This document shows positions 1-7,444 of a stretch of 64,000 bases of DNA, in pieces. The notes beneath the pieces are model-generated. The model was not told the DNA's origin, did not search any database, and worked only from the letters and a program-made list of their open reading frames with translations. The translations under genes were made by a program, and so were the position numbers. Each line of letters starts with the position of its first letter. Position 1 is the first letter of the stretch. Source of the stretch: a bacterium (lineage in GTDB: Bacteria; Auribacterota; Tritonobacteria; UBA1439); assembly GCA_028716845.1 (NCBI GenBank), contig JAQUPF010000001.1, positions 1-64,000 on the forward strand, read 5' to 3'.

Positions 1-99
1 ATGACGCCTCCTTGATGTGGTGTTGCGGTGCTCGTGCACCGCTCCGATGGTGTTCTGACCACTCCATCTTACCGCATCATGGAGGTCTTTTGTCTCAGG
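1..99. other. left-edge stretch, no gene seen
   Basis: No open frame, tRNA or clear hairpin is visible here. It lies downstream of the leftward AT-rich gene pair and may hold that pair's terminator. Confidence 0.4.
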
Positions 100-816
100 C
101 TATTTGACTCCTATTTTGGACAAGACTGTTCTTTTATCTTTTCTTTGCGTTATAACTGCTATCTCATTTTCGAATTTGCGCATGAGTTGATCATTGGTAC
201 TAACTAAAACGTTAAGATCTTTATTGTCGAAAGTATTTCCACCGTGTTCGAAACTAGCTATCTGATCTTTGAGCATTTGTTGAGCAGTCTCTATAATTTT
301 CCTTAGATTTGCAACACGACCCTCGAATTCTATAGCAGAGATCCGAGGAGAAATGCCCCAGAAGGCACACGCATCATAAAAGGTGATATCTTCAAATCGA
401 TTATTTCTAAATTTCTCGACTGCTTTGCTCTTAAATAGTTTTATAAGTTGCCCTTTTAGCTCTCTCGCAAGCGCGACCTTTTTAACCGGCTCTCCGAATT
501 CGCTTTCTAAATATATCCTTGCTTGCGCACGTCCTGATTCTGTCAATTGATACATCTTGCTTCCAACTTTTTCAAGGAATCCTTTCTTGCGTATAGGTTT
601 TGAGCCCATTACCTCGGCAAAAACCCTGTTTGAGTCAGGATACATCAATTGACTATGTTCATTTTGATGCCCGGCTAATCCAAAAGTATCTGGAAATTTC
701 TTCCATGCTGACACGACTAAGTCCTCAGCTGAAAATGGCCGATTGCCATGTTGTTCCAATTCGAAAGCCGCTAGTAGCAGTTTATCAGAAACGCTTAATT
801 GCATGATTTCTATCAC
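100..816 (-). CDS. hypothetical protein partnered with the GHKL ATPase
   Basis: A 238-residue protein I do not recognise. The first ~110 residues look like a winged-helix or wHTH fold (a KLLLAAFELEQ helix, then 'FLEKVGSKMYQLTESGRAQA', which resembles a wing next to a recognition helix). The remainder is helical and charged, with a possible coiled coil around 160-230. Its start (GTG at 816, or ATG at 804) lies 3 bases after the stop of the upstream ATPase gene, so the two are almost certainly co-transcribed and probably act together. Base composition is AT-rich, unlike the rest of the window, which suggests transfer. A regulator or DNA-binding partner of the ATPase is inference only. Confidence 0.7.
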   Translation of the reverse strand: MIEIMQLSVSDKLLLAAFELEQHGNRPFSAEDLVVSAWKKFPDTFGLAGHQNEHSQLMYPDSNRVFAEVMGSKPIRKKGFLEKVGSKMYQLTESGRAQARIYLESEFGEPVKKVALARELKGQLIKLFKSKAVEKFRNNRFEDITFYDACAFWGISPRISAIEFEGRVANLRKIIETAQQMLKDQIASFEHGGNTFDNKDLNVLVSTNDQLMRKFENEIAVITQRKDKRTVLSKIGVK

Positions 817-819
817 TCT

Positions 820-3099
820 TTATTCTTTTGGCAATTCACCAGTTGCCAAAAAATCAAAAAGATCAGCAGATGCCGCTTCTTGTATTTCTGCCGCTTGTGC
901 TCCCCATTCCATTATCCAATCATTTACAGATAGCGACTCCTTTTCCTTCGGCCCATGAGTAAGTGCGATTTGAACAATTATATCGATGTAGCGTTCGAGG
1001 TGATACATTCTCCATTCTCGAGTTTGATATCCATATCCCTTATTATTATCGAGATATAAACGTGCCAAAGGAGATGCACTATTAATCCACCAAATATTTC
1101 TATCAACATCTTGAGGCCTTTGTGCAACCGGAGGATCTTCCCTGCTAAAATTAACCGCCTCCTTGTTTTCCGGATCTGAATGAATTCCAGAAACCAAGAC
1201 TAATGGTAAACTTTTACCGCGTTGATCTCCTTGACCACGACCTGTGCTAGGAGTAACTCTTACAATTGCCGGTCGTCGCGCGATACATTTGTCGTCGCCT
1301 GCGATTACTTCTGTATTTCCTTGCGAAAAGGCAAAAAGCAACCCGCTAGAGCTTACCCTCGCTATATTTGGATTGCTTTCTGTCCAAACGACGGATACCC
1401 CGCTAGATTGTCCTCCACCCGCCAATTGGCAGATGGCCTCAAGCTTGGAACGGCTACCAGCTGGCAACTGGACCTCTTCAGGAGAAATGACAATATCCTG
1501 GATACAAACTACCTCTAACGGCACCTTATTAGATCTAAGTCTCCCATCTAAGGTTTCTGCATATATAGATGTTCTGCCAATAGCGAAGGTGTTGACTATC
1601 ATTAAATCATCATCAACCATAGCTACATTAGTATCTTCACTAATCCAGCGGTAAGGTATAGGTCGAATATGACGTCCTGACGCATCATAGAATTTCAATG
1701 TCGGACGGAATGAAACGCCTATACCGGCTCTTTGATTAGATAATGTTAACTCAAGTTTTGCCGGCCTTCCGGTTGGCAAGGGCGCTGGTGCGGGCTTCTT
1801 AGTAGTTCCATCCCCTCTTCCCCATAGGCCTTGCATCAGTTCATTAATGAACCTATTCTTCCAGCGATCTAGAGCTTCGTTTATTTTACTAATAGCATCT
1901 TGTTCCTTTTGATCATAGCTCCTTCGATCTCGCGCCTCAAATTCCTTAGCATATGCCTGAATTTGCTTTGAAATAAAACTCTCAACAGCGCGAGACAACG
2001 GATTATTAGCCAATCTCGCTCTTTCGTTCTGCTTTAGTGGCTCAAGTGCATCGAGGGAGCATTCGCCATAGATACGATCACGATATGGCGACTGGATATC
2101 AAGTTCGCACACAGGAACGTATCCAATATAACCTGATTGAGCCTTATATATGACATTATGCCTTCCTTTCTTGCTCCATCGCATACTGACGTCTGAGGTT
2201 CTTAATGTTAATGTTCCAGAAGGCAATGCCCCGGATTGGGTAGTCGATATCTCTTGTTCTGTAAGCGGATCTTTTAGAGCATTTGGAATTTGTATAGTTC
2301 GTGGTTTCTCAGCTCCTGCTATTGGTTTGATCTCGGCTAATGAAAGGGACTTGCCACCATTGGCTGGTTCCCCGTTCACCATTACAAATACTTTGCACAT
2401 TTGAATAGTCTGGATCATTTGTGGGTGTTCTTGGAGATTGAGAATCAATGGAATCGGCGCAATGCGATTTTCGTAGCCTCGTGGGCTTGAGCCCGTGAGC
2501 AATGTAAAGCCATCGGCCATTGCTAGCCCCTTCAGAACCTCTTCTGGCAGATTTCGAATACTACAACCGACGCCTGCAAGAACCTTACTCAGTTCCTCTC
2601 GTAAATCACTAATAGGAAGATCACGACCTTTTTCCCGATCCGGGATATAGCCAAATCTGATTGAGCCGCCAGTCACACCATAACAACATTCCATGCCATT
2701 CTTTACAGTACGTAGCATCGAATAATCTTCAAACATCTGAACCATATAACATTTGCCACCATTGCCATGTCCCCCCTGAACAGATGCATTACGTACGCCG
2801 CATTGAGCAGCCTCCGGATCAGCCCATCTTCTAAAATATTGTTCGATCATAGCGCTTGTCATTCCTGAAAAATCTAAACAAGAAATCGACGCTTTTTGCT
2901 GCCTACGCCCAGAATCCAAAATAACTACGATAACTCTTTTGGCCTCAGGGGCATTTTCGCGAGAGTAAGCATCTGCGGAATTTTTTAGCCATTCTGGTAA
3001 ACCGTTTTCGTGAGACTGAAAAGCTCTGCAAATAAGTCGGATGGCGCCCTCTTCATGCATTTTTATGTCAACATCTGGTGTGTAAATTAGCTGAGTCAC
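820..3099 (-). CDS. GHKL (Hsp90/MutL/MORC-type) ATPase with Ig-like repeats
   Basis: I place the start at GTG 3099 (759 residues) because GGGAGG lies 5 bases upstream; a TTG at 3150 would add 17 residues with no such site. An N-terminal GHKL ATPase is indicated by the N-box EWLKNSADA (~36-44, matching ExxxNxxDA), a D-x-x-G-M box in 'LDFSGMT' (~75-81) and a glycine-rich lid 'GGHGNGGK' (~109-116). Helical region ~360-430 follows, then two Big_2-like immunoglobulin domains (~450-545 and ~547-630, with 'WISEDTNVA' and 'WTESNPNIARV'), and a conserved-looking tail with 'WWINSASPLA' and 'YHLERYIDIIV'. GHKL plus bacterial Ig repeats in a cytosolic-looking protein is unusual. No signal peptide is seen. 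AT-rich; beside a toxin-antitoxin module. A role in defence or DNA transactions is inference. Confidence 0.75.
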   Translation of the reverse strand: MTQLIYTPDVDIKMHEEGAIRLICRAFQSHENGLPEWLKNSADAYSRENAPEAKRVIVVILDSGRRQQKASISCLDFSGMTSAMIEQYFRRWADPEAAQCGVRNASVQGGHGNGGKCYMVQMFEDYSMLRTVKNGMECCYGVTGGSIRFGYIPDREKGRDLPISDLREELSKVLAGVGCSIRNLPEEVLKGLAMADGFTLLTGSSPRGYENRIAPIPLILNLQEHPQMIQTIQMCKVFVMVNGEPANGGKSLSLAEIKPIAGAEKPRTIQIPNALKDPLTEQEISTTQSGALPSGTLTLRTSDVSMRWSKKGRHNVIYKAQSGYIGYVPVCELDIQSPYRDRIYGECSLDALEPLKQNERARLANNPLSRAVESFISKQIQAYAKEFEARDRRSYDQKEQDAISKINEALDRWKNRFINELMQGLWGRGDGTTKKPAPAPLPTGRPAKLELTLSNQRAGIGVSFRPTLKFYDASGRHIRPIPYRWISEDTNVAMVDDDLMIVNTFAIGRTSIYAETLDGRLRSNKVPLEVVCIQDIVISPEEVQLPAGSRSKLEAICQLAGGGQSSGVSVVWTESNPNIARVSSSGLLFAFSQGNTEVIAGDDKCIARRPAIVRVTPSTGRGQGDQRGKSLPLVLVSGIHSDPENKEAVNFSREDPPVAQRPQDVDRNIWWINSASPLARLYLDNNKGYGYQTREWRMYHLERYIDIIVQIALTHGPKEKESLSVNDWIMEWGAQAAEIQEAASADLFDFLATGELPKE

Positions 3100-3167
3100 A
3101 ATTTCCTCCCAAGTTTTAGATGCGGCCTGTATTTCATGACCTGCACCCAATTGTATCTATTGGCATG

Positions 3168-3569
3168 TCAAAGCCAAAATACTCGTACCTCTTTTTCGAT
3201 TTGGTTAAAATCCGGATCTCCCGTTATCAATTCTACTCTCTTAATTTTTGCAAGAGCGGCGGCAAAGCAGTCAGTATAGGTCAGCTTAAGTTTGGATTTA
3301 AGCTCAGCCGCAACGCGGGCAAGGCCACAATCTACAGGGACTATTTCAATAGGCAGAGTGTCTATATCTTGCAGCGCTTGGTCAGCAGCCTTCTTGCCGG
3401 CGGTCTTATAAAGAATGTAATATATTTCGCCCCAACTCACTACGCTTAATAAAAGGCGATCCTCAGTATCCCGAGCATGCCTTATTAGATCAAATACTTT
3501 ATCAGATCCTGTTCCGTTCTCTAAAAAAGCAATTAAGGCGTATGAATCCAGTACCTTGCGCCTGCTCAC
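3168..3569 (-). CDS. vapC: PIN-domain toxin, VapC-like
   Basis: 133 residues, the usual VapC length. The PIN acidic set is present: D8 (LDSYAL), E48 (SWGEIYY), D100 (YTDCFAAA) and D118/D120 (TGDPDF). PIN toxins are Mg-dependent ribonucleases that cut specific RNAs when freed from their antitoxin. The start overlaps the end of the upstream antitoxin gene by 4 bases (ATGA type), the normal arrangement for co-expression. Its RNA target cannot be read from sequence. It sits in the AT-rich island directly upstream of the GHKL gene, which starts about 70 bases after this stop. Confidence 0.9.
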   Translation of the reverse strand: MSRRKVLDSYALIAFLENGTGSDKVFDLIRHARDTEDRLLLSVVSWGEIYYILYKTAGKKAADQALQDIDTLPIEIVPVDCGLARVAAELKSKLKLTYTDCFAAALAKIKRVELITGDPDFNQIEKEVRVFWL

Positions 3570-3796
3570 AGTTCGCGCTCCTTTTTCTTTTCCTCAAGAA
3601 GTACTTTCAGTGCTCTACCGCTTGTGCCAGTAGATCCCTTTAGGGATTCGATATAATCATCAGTCACAGGCCGGATAATAATATCGTTATCGCGTTCCAG
3701 AAAGCATACATGTGTTCCCCTCTTGATCTTATAGTGTTTCCTGATTCTCGATGGGATCACAATCTGGCCCTTTGTAGTTACTATGGCTGTCTTCAT
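3566..3796 (-). CDS. vapB: AbrB/MazE-type antitoxin, VapB-like
   Basis: 76 residues with the SpoVT/AbrB swapped-hairpin signature near the N-terminus ('VTTKGQIVIPSRIRK', then 'GTHVCFLERDNDIII'). The charged C-terminal helix (residues ~50-76) is the expected toxin-binding segment. Such proteins dimerise, bind their own promoter and neutralise the PIN partner encoded immediately downstream with a 4-base overlap. GGAGGACAAGATC upstream of the ATG gives a good ribosome binding site. Autoregulation is expected for the family; I see no clear operator in the short upstream region. Confidence 0.88.
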   Translation of the reverse strand: MKTAIVTTKGQIVIPSRIRKHYKIKRGTHVCFLERDNDIIIRPVTDDYIESLKGSTGTSGRALKVLLEEKKKEREL

Positions 3797-3883
3797 AGAT
3801 CTTGTCCTCCATTGTTCAGTTAAGTATAATTTATCTAAGAAAGTAAGTCAATATCTATTTGTCTTACTGTCATAGCGAAGTGA

Positions 3884-3922
3884 TAATGTCCCCTTTCGAG
3901 CGAAATAGAAATGTCCCCTATA
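3884..3922. repeat. probable terminal sequence of a dead insertion sequence
   Basis: Two closely spaced 'AATGTCCCC' units (around 3885-3893 and 3910-3918) precede the transposase remnant. Tandem short AATGTCC-type motifs are typical of ISNCY-type ends. No matching right end is visible. Confidence 0.5.
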
Positions 3923-3967
3923 ATGGCACCCGCGAAGGGGGTGCCAATGAGCGCGGGGACGCTGCGA

Positions 3968-4060
3968 ATGAGCCTCAAAGAGCGGGAGCGAATGCGGGTA
4001 ATGTCGCGGGTGAAGGAGAGGGGGATGAAGCTCACCGAGGCGAAGATGCTGCTTGAAATC
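3968..4060 (+). pseudogene. N-terminal remnant of an ISNCY-like transposase
   Basis: The frame from ATG 3968 reads 'MSLKERERMRVMSRVKERG' and then 'MKLTEAKMLLEI', resembling the N-terminal helix-turn-helix of ISNCY-family transposases (MSxKERERLxVLxxVxxGxLTxxEAAxLL). The homology stops near 4060, where unrelated sequence ('GGGGTCAGAACTCTACTATT') takes over. The catalytic part is absent, so the element is dead. It marks the right edge of the AT-rich island. Confidence 0.6.
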
Positions 4061-4227
4061 ATCGGGGTCAGAACTCTACTATTGACTAACATTGACGGGA
4101 AGGGATTTCGGCGCGACATCGCCCGGTTTCTGTAGGGATTTCGGCGCTTGCGCTTAGCGGGATCGCTCAATCCCAAAATAGATGAGCCCCCATAGTGGCG
4201 ACGGCTTGCGGCTGGGAGCGGCCGCTT

Positions 4228-4269
4228 CATCGCTTTCAACTTTCGGCTTTGAACTTTCGGCTGTAGTTG
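4228..4269 (-). repeat. R1 repeat abutting the tRNA-Glu 3' end
   Basis: AT-rich heptamer-like units (TTTCAACTTTCGG, TTTGAACTTTCGG) ending in CTGTAGTTG at 4261-4269, directly against the encoded CCA of tRNA-Glu. The last nine bases are the exact complement of 4347-4355 on the other side of the tRNA. Confidence 0.75.
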
Positions 4270-4345
4270 TGGCGACCCCACGGGGATTCGAACCCCGGTT
4301 GCCAGATCGAAAGTCTGGAGTCCTGGGCCTCTGGACGATGGGGTC
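4270..4345 (-). tRNA. tRNA-Glu (anticodon TTC)
   Basis: 76 bases with encoded CCA. Read on the minus strand: acceptor GACCCCA pairs with TGGGGTC, discriminator G, anticodon loop CTTTCGA on stem CCAGA/TCTGG, T arm GGTTCGAATCC. Flanked on both sides by R1 repeat ends in inverted orientation. Confidence 0.95.
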
Positions 4346-4346
4346 G

Positions 4347-4402
4347 CAACTACAGTTCAAAGTTCAAAGTTGAAAGTTCAAAGTATAAAGTATGAAGTAG
4401 AA
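4347..4402 (+). repeat. R1 repeat, left inverted end of the S23 unit
   Basis: Starts CAACTACAG immediately 5' of tRNA-Glu and continues as GTTCAAA/GTTGAAA units. It is the inverted counterpart of 5027-5064, so the four-helix-bundle gene at 4421-4825 lies between inverted R1 ends. Confidence 0.75.
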
Positions 4403-4420
4403 AGTGAGGAGAGTAAAGGG

Positions 4421-4825
4421 CTAAGCGAGGGGGGCATTCTTCCTGAGTTCCTCGTTCTCCACCGACTGGATGAGCTTGGCGAGCATCCGGCAGATCGCGG
4501 TGCAGTCCTCGCGCGCCCGCGCCCCCTCTCCCTCGCTCAACTGCCCCTGGCGGCACGCGAGCGTGATGCAGGGGATGCACTCCTTCGCCGAATCCAATGC
4601 GTAGGAGAAGTATTTGATCTTCTCCCTCCTCGATGCCTTCCCCGCTCCCTCCGCGATGTTCGTGCTTATGGAGAGCGCCGCCCGCTGGAGCTGGTCGACC
4701 AGTGAATTCCTGTACGCCGCGTCGAACGTCCTGCATCGATCGAAGACGAAATGCGCGAACTCAAGGGCGCGCTGGTAAACCTTCAATCGCTCGAAATCGA
4801 AATAGACCTTTCCCTCCTCCCGCAC
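4421..4825 (-). CDS. four-helix-bundle protein, S23 / 23S rRNA intervening-sequence family
   Basis: 134 residues. It matches the S23/IVS protein pattern: N-terminal 'FERLKVYQRALEFA', central 'QLQRAALSISTNIAEGAGK' (the hallmark SIxxNIAEG segment, ~50-66) and 'KYFSYALDSAKE' (~71-82). These small helical proteins were first found in insertions within 23S rRNA genes; their biochemical role is poorly known. Here the gene stands alone, with R1 repeats in inverted orientation on both sides (4347-4402 and 5027-5064), so gene plus repeats could be one mobile unit. No rRNA gene is present in the window. Confidence 0.9.
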   Translation of the reverse strand: MREEGKVYFDFERLKVYQRALEFAHFVFDRCRTFDAAYRNSLVDQLQRAALSISTNIAEGAGKASRREKIKYFSYALDSAKECIPCITLACRQGQLSEGEGARAREDCTAICRMLAKLIQSVENEELRKNAPLA

Positions 4826-5026
4826 CAGGCCCGCCCGCTCAGGTTCCGCGCCGCCGCCCCTCTCCTGCGCCCCGGCCCCTCGCCCCCGACTCCTCGTCTT
4901 CCCCGCTCTTTCACCACGAACTTATTACTCTCAACACTTTGAACTGTCCTTATTGCCTTCTCCGGCCCCGTGCCTCCGGTTCCGTACCTGGAACCCTGAA
5001 CCGATTGTTCGCTTCCGACCTTATTC
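4826..5026. other. non-coding part of the S23 unit
   Basis: No gene seen. Around 4967-5010 (GTGCCTCCGG ... GGAACCCTGAACCGAT) the sequence is clearly related to 7329-7360 inside the short R1-bounded unit, in the same position relative to the right R1 end. Confidence 0.5.
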
Positions 5027-5064
5027 ACTTTGAACTTTAGACTTTCAACTTTCAACTGTAGTGC
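5027..5064 (-). repeat. R1 repeat, right inverted end of the S23 unit
   Basis: CACTTTGAACTTTAGAC... ending CAACTGTAGTG. Its reverse complement aligns with 4347-4385 over nearly the whole length. Confidence 0.7.
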
Positions 5065-5078
5065 TGGTGAGGGCGGGA
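5046..5078. repeat. 33-bp direct repeat including the last 14 bases of tRNA-Lys
   Basis: Identical to 7151-7183 except for one base (5063 G versus 7168 A). Bases 5065-5078 copy the tRNA-Lys 3' end, CCA included; beyond that the two loci diverge. The 2.1 kb in between holds the protease gene. It looks like an attachment-site-type duplication, but no integrase is present. Confidence 0.65.
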
Positions 5079-5141
5079 CGAGCCGATCCAACTCTTTTCA
5101 ACAGAAAGTGAAAACCAAACAAGTTCGGCGACGGGGCATCA

Positions 5142-6866
5142 TTATACAGGGCACTGCTGCCGCACCACAGTCCCTTTTAAGCACGTATCGATGCGCGAGC
5201 GAGGGGAGGCGGCGGCCGCCGAGCCGGCAGCCCTCACCGCGATGGCCTTCCGGTCGATCGTGATGAGGTCCGGCGTGTCGAAGCGGAGATCCTCCAGGCG
5301 CCCCACCGTCGGCAACCTGCCGGCGGACGTCGTGACGAGGTAGAGCGTCGTCGTCCCCCGGATGGAGGCGGGACAGGGCAGTTCCCGCAGCACCGTCATC
5401 TCGAACGGCGCGTCGAGCCGTTTGACATCCCGCGCCGCGGGGCGGATCCCGGAAACGATACGGCCATCCAGCATGATGCTGAAGATTCCGGCAGGCGTGT
5501 CCGCCATGATGTAGGCATCGAACGCCGCCCAGATCGGGATCGCGGCACGAACGCCCACCGTGATCCGGTCGCCCGGACTGAACGCCTCGCCGCTCACGAC
5601 AAGTTCCACGCTGGGGAAGGAAGTCGGCGTGATGGTTGGGGAAGGGGTCAGTGTGGGCGTCGGAATGCTCGTCGGGGTCTCCGTGGGCGTCGGCGAGGGC
5701 GTCGGCGAGGGCGTCGGCGTATAAGTCGCCGTTGCCGTTGGTGTCGGCGTCGGCGTCCCCGTCGGCGTGATGGTCGGAACCACTGTCTGAATGGCGACCA
5801 TTGATTGATGGCAATCCATCATCGCGCTGCTGTTACTCACCCGCAGCGACACCTCATAATCTCCGACTTGGGTGTAACTGTATACCGGATTCAACTCAAA
5901 ACCCACATTTCCGTCTCCAAACGTCCAGTAGTTGCGCACATTATCATTCGAACTGTTGGTAAAGGTTGCCGTTTGATGCTCTATCGATACGGAGAAATTC
6001 GCATCGGGCTGGGACCCAGCTGGCGGTAAATTCACTACGTCACAATCGGGATAATGCTGGAAAAGGCCAACCCCCTCGCACATGAATTGGTTGGAACATA
6101 TGGATTGGAGTTCGGTCGTCAGGAATCCCCATGGCGAATCCGAAAGAGGGGCATGGTCGGGAAAATTCCAGTGCGTGGCCATGATGCTGTGGTTGCCGTA
6201 TGGGTCGGAGGGATGCGGCAATTGCAGGATGTGCCCAATCTCATGCGCATACGCTCCCTCCGGTGTGCAGGGCCAGGCGGCCACCCCTACGCCTCCGGGG
6301 CACTCACCATCAGAGTATTCGGGATTGTTCAACTCGGGAAACAGCTCTATGCCGAGGAGCGCTATCCCGCAGTTCCCCTCGCATCCCCAAGCGGCACCCG
6401 CCCACCAGCCAGCACCGTGCACCCATAGTACCGTGGCGATTCCCGGCGCCCAAATGGGGAGCCCTTTGCTGCTCATCTCGCCGAGAAGAGAACCCCACCA
6501 ACTTCCGTTCTCCACATAGTACTCCCGGGTCTGATCCGCATAATAGACGTCCACGACTTCGGGATACTCAAGGTCCCACGTCATCCCGCCCGTCGCACAC
6601 TGGTACCAGGCCCGGACATGCATCGTGGCCTGGATCACACGCTGATATGCATTTTCATCGTATGGGACATCGGTGGGAAGCACATAGAACACGGCCAGCG
6701 TGTAATTCAACGTCTCATGAGATGAAAAGGGGGAAGCGAGATCGTCGGGAACCGGCAAGCTGCCGTACCGGCACCATGCCCCAGGATACTCCTGTATATT
6801 CGCCGGCCCCGAAACACCGTAGGCGGGAATCGCGATTGCAGCCCCCAACGCCAGCACGATTCGCAT
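5142..6866 (-). CDS. secreted metzincin-like protease with PKD domain and Thr/Pro linker
   Basis: Start at ATG 6866, preceded by AGGAG at 7-base spacing; it opens directly with a signal peptide ('MRIVLALGAAIAIPAYG'), while the upstream ATG at 6953 adds 29 residues with no signal. About 574 residues. Zinc site 'HEIGHILQLPH' (HExxHxxxxxH) near residue 210 marks a metzincin-type metalloprotease. A PKD domain follows ('YWTFGDGNVG' ... 'VSLRVSN', ~310-355), then a long TPTPTPT-rich linker (~370-420) and a C-terminal domain of ~150 residues that I cannot name. Family knowledge predicts an exported, possibly cell-surface, protease. Its GC content is lower than the neighbouring operon. It lies between two copies of the tRNA-Lys 3' end, which suggests acquisition. 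Confidence 0.8.
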   Translation of the reverse strand: MRIVLALGAAIAIPAYGVSGPANIQEYPGAWCRYGSLPVPDDLASPFSSHETLNYTLAVFYVLPTDVPYDENAYQRVIQATMHVRAWYQCATGGMTWDLEYPEVVDVYYADQTREYYVENGSWWGSLLGEMSSKGLPIWAPGIATVLWVHGAGWWAGAAWGCEGNCGIALLGIELFPELNNPEYSDGECPGGVGVAAWPCTPEGAYAHEIGHILQLPHPSDPYGNHSIMATHWNFPDHAPLSDSPWGFLTTELQSICSNQFMCEGVGLFQHYPDCDVVNLPPAGSQPDANFSVSIEHQTATFTNSSNDNVRNYWTFGDGNVGFELNPVYSYTQVGDYEVSLRVSNSSAMMDCHQSMVAIQTVVPTITPTGTPTPTPTATATYTPTPSPTPSPTPTETPTSIPTPTLTPSPTITPTSFPSVELVVSGEAFSPGDRITVGVRAAIPIWAAFDAYIMADTPAGIFSIMLDGRIVSGIRPAARDVKRLDAPFEMTVLRELPCPASIRGTTTLYLVTTSAGRLPTVGRLEDLRFDTPDLITIDRKAIAVRAAGSAAAASPRSRIDTCLKGTVVRQQCPV

Positions 6867-6977
6867 GGGCTTCTCCTGCCAGGGGAAAGTGCGAGCCTTC
6901 CCTCTGCGCCCGATGTCTTCGGGAACTACGTATGCTGCTTCCTTCTGCATCAATGATGCATGATTTGGGTAATTTAA

Positions 6978-7121
6978 CTAGAATTTAATTCCCTTCCTCT
7001 CGCGGAGTTTCCGCCCCTCCCTTGTGTGGATGAGAGCCCATACGAACTCGTCCATTTTCTCGTCGAACTTCCGACGGGACTTTTGAGCGAGGGCCTCTTT
7101 TACCAACTCCAACGGGTGCAT
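6978..7121 (-). CDS. small hypothetical protein
   Basis: 47 residues from ATG 7121: basic and helical ('KSRRKFDEKMDEFVWALIH', ending 'RKLRERKGIKF'). The longer reading from 7160 only translates R1 repeat sequence and should be ignored. No clear ribosome binding site and no recognised family; it may be a remnant. Confidence 0.3.
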   Translation of the reverse strand: MHPLELVKEALAQKSRRKFDEKMDEFVWALIHTREGRKLRERKGIKF

Positions 7122-7128
7122 ATGCCAT

Positions 7129-7169
7129 TCTACTTTCAACTTTTCACCTTCAACTTTCAACTGTAGTAC
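7129..7169 (-). repeat. R1 repeat abutting the tRNA-Lys 3' end
   Basis: CTACTTTCAACTTTTCACC... ending CTGTAGTAC two bases before the CCA of tRNA-Lys. CTGTAGT (7161-7167) is complementary to ACTACAG (7245-7251) on the 5' side of the tRNA. Confidence 0.7.
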
Positions 7170-7244
7170 TGGTGAGGGCGGGAGGATTCGAACCTCCGAC
7201 CGACTGCTTAAAAGGCAGCTGCTCTACCACTGAGCTACGCCCCC
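7170..7244 (-). tRNA. tRNA-Lys (anticodon TTT)
   Basis: 75 bases with encoded CCA. Minus strand: acceptor GGGGGCG with CGCCCTC (one G-T pair), D arm GCTCAGTGGTAGAGC, anticodon loop CTTTTAA on stem GCTGC/GCAGT, T arm GGTTCGAATCC. Confidence 0.95.
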
Positions 7245-7443
7245 ACTACAGTTCAAAGTTAAAAGTTGATAGTCGAAAGTCAAAAGACGCGTGAAGCACG
7301 ATCGCGGCTTGCTTCCCCTGCCCGGTGCTTCCGACTACGCACCCGGAACTATGAACTGATCGCCCCGCCTCCGGCTGTTTCCACTGGCTGTTTTCACTGG
7401 CTGTTTTCACTTTAAACTTTGAACTTTCAACTTTGAACTGTAG
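7245..7443. mobile_element. R1-bounded miniature element, no gene
   Basis: About 199 bases between inverted R1 ends: ACTACAGTTCAAAGTT at the left and the complement of AACTACAGTTCAAAGTTG at the right. The interior shares TGCxTCCGxxTxCGxACCxGGAAC and TGAACxGATxG spacing with the interior of the S23 unit (4967-5010), as a deletion derivative would. It lies between tRNA-Lys and frr. Confidence 0.55.
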
Positions 7444-7444
7444 T

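Noticed and set aside
3911-4135. Intact 74-residue protein from the IS remnant
   Set aside because: Homology covers only the first part, and the frame runs into unrelated sequence; better read as a dead transposase fragment.
6978-7160. Extended N-terminus 'MKVEGEKLKVEW' of the small protein
   Set aside because: These residues are encoded by R1 repeat DNA; if the gene is real it starts at 7121.
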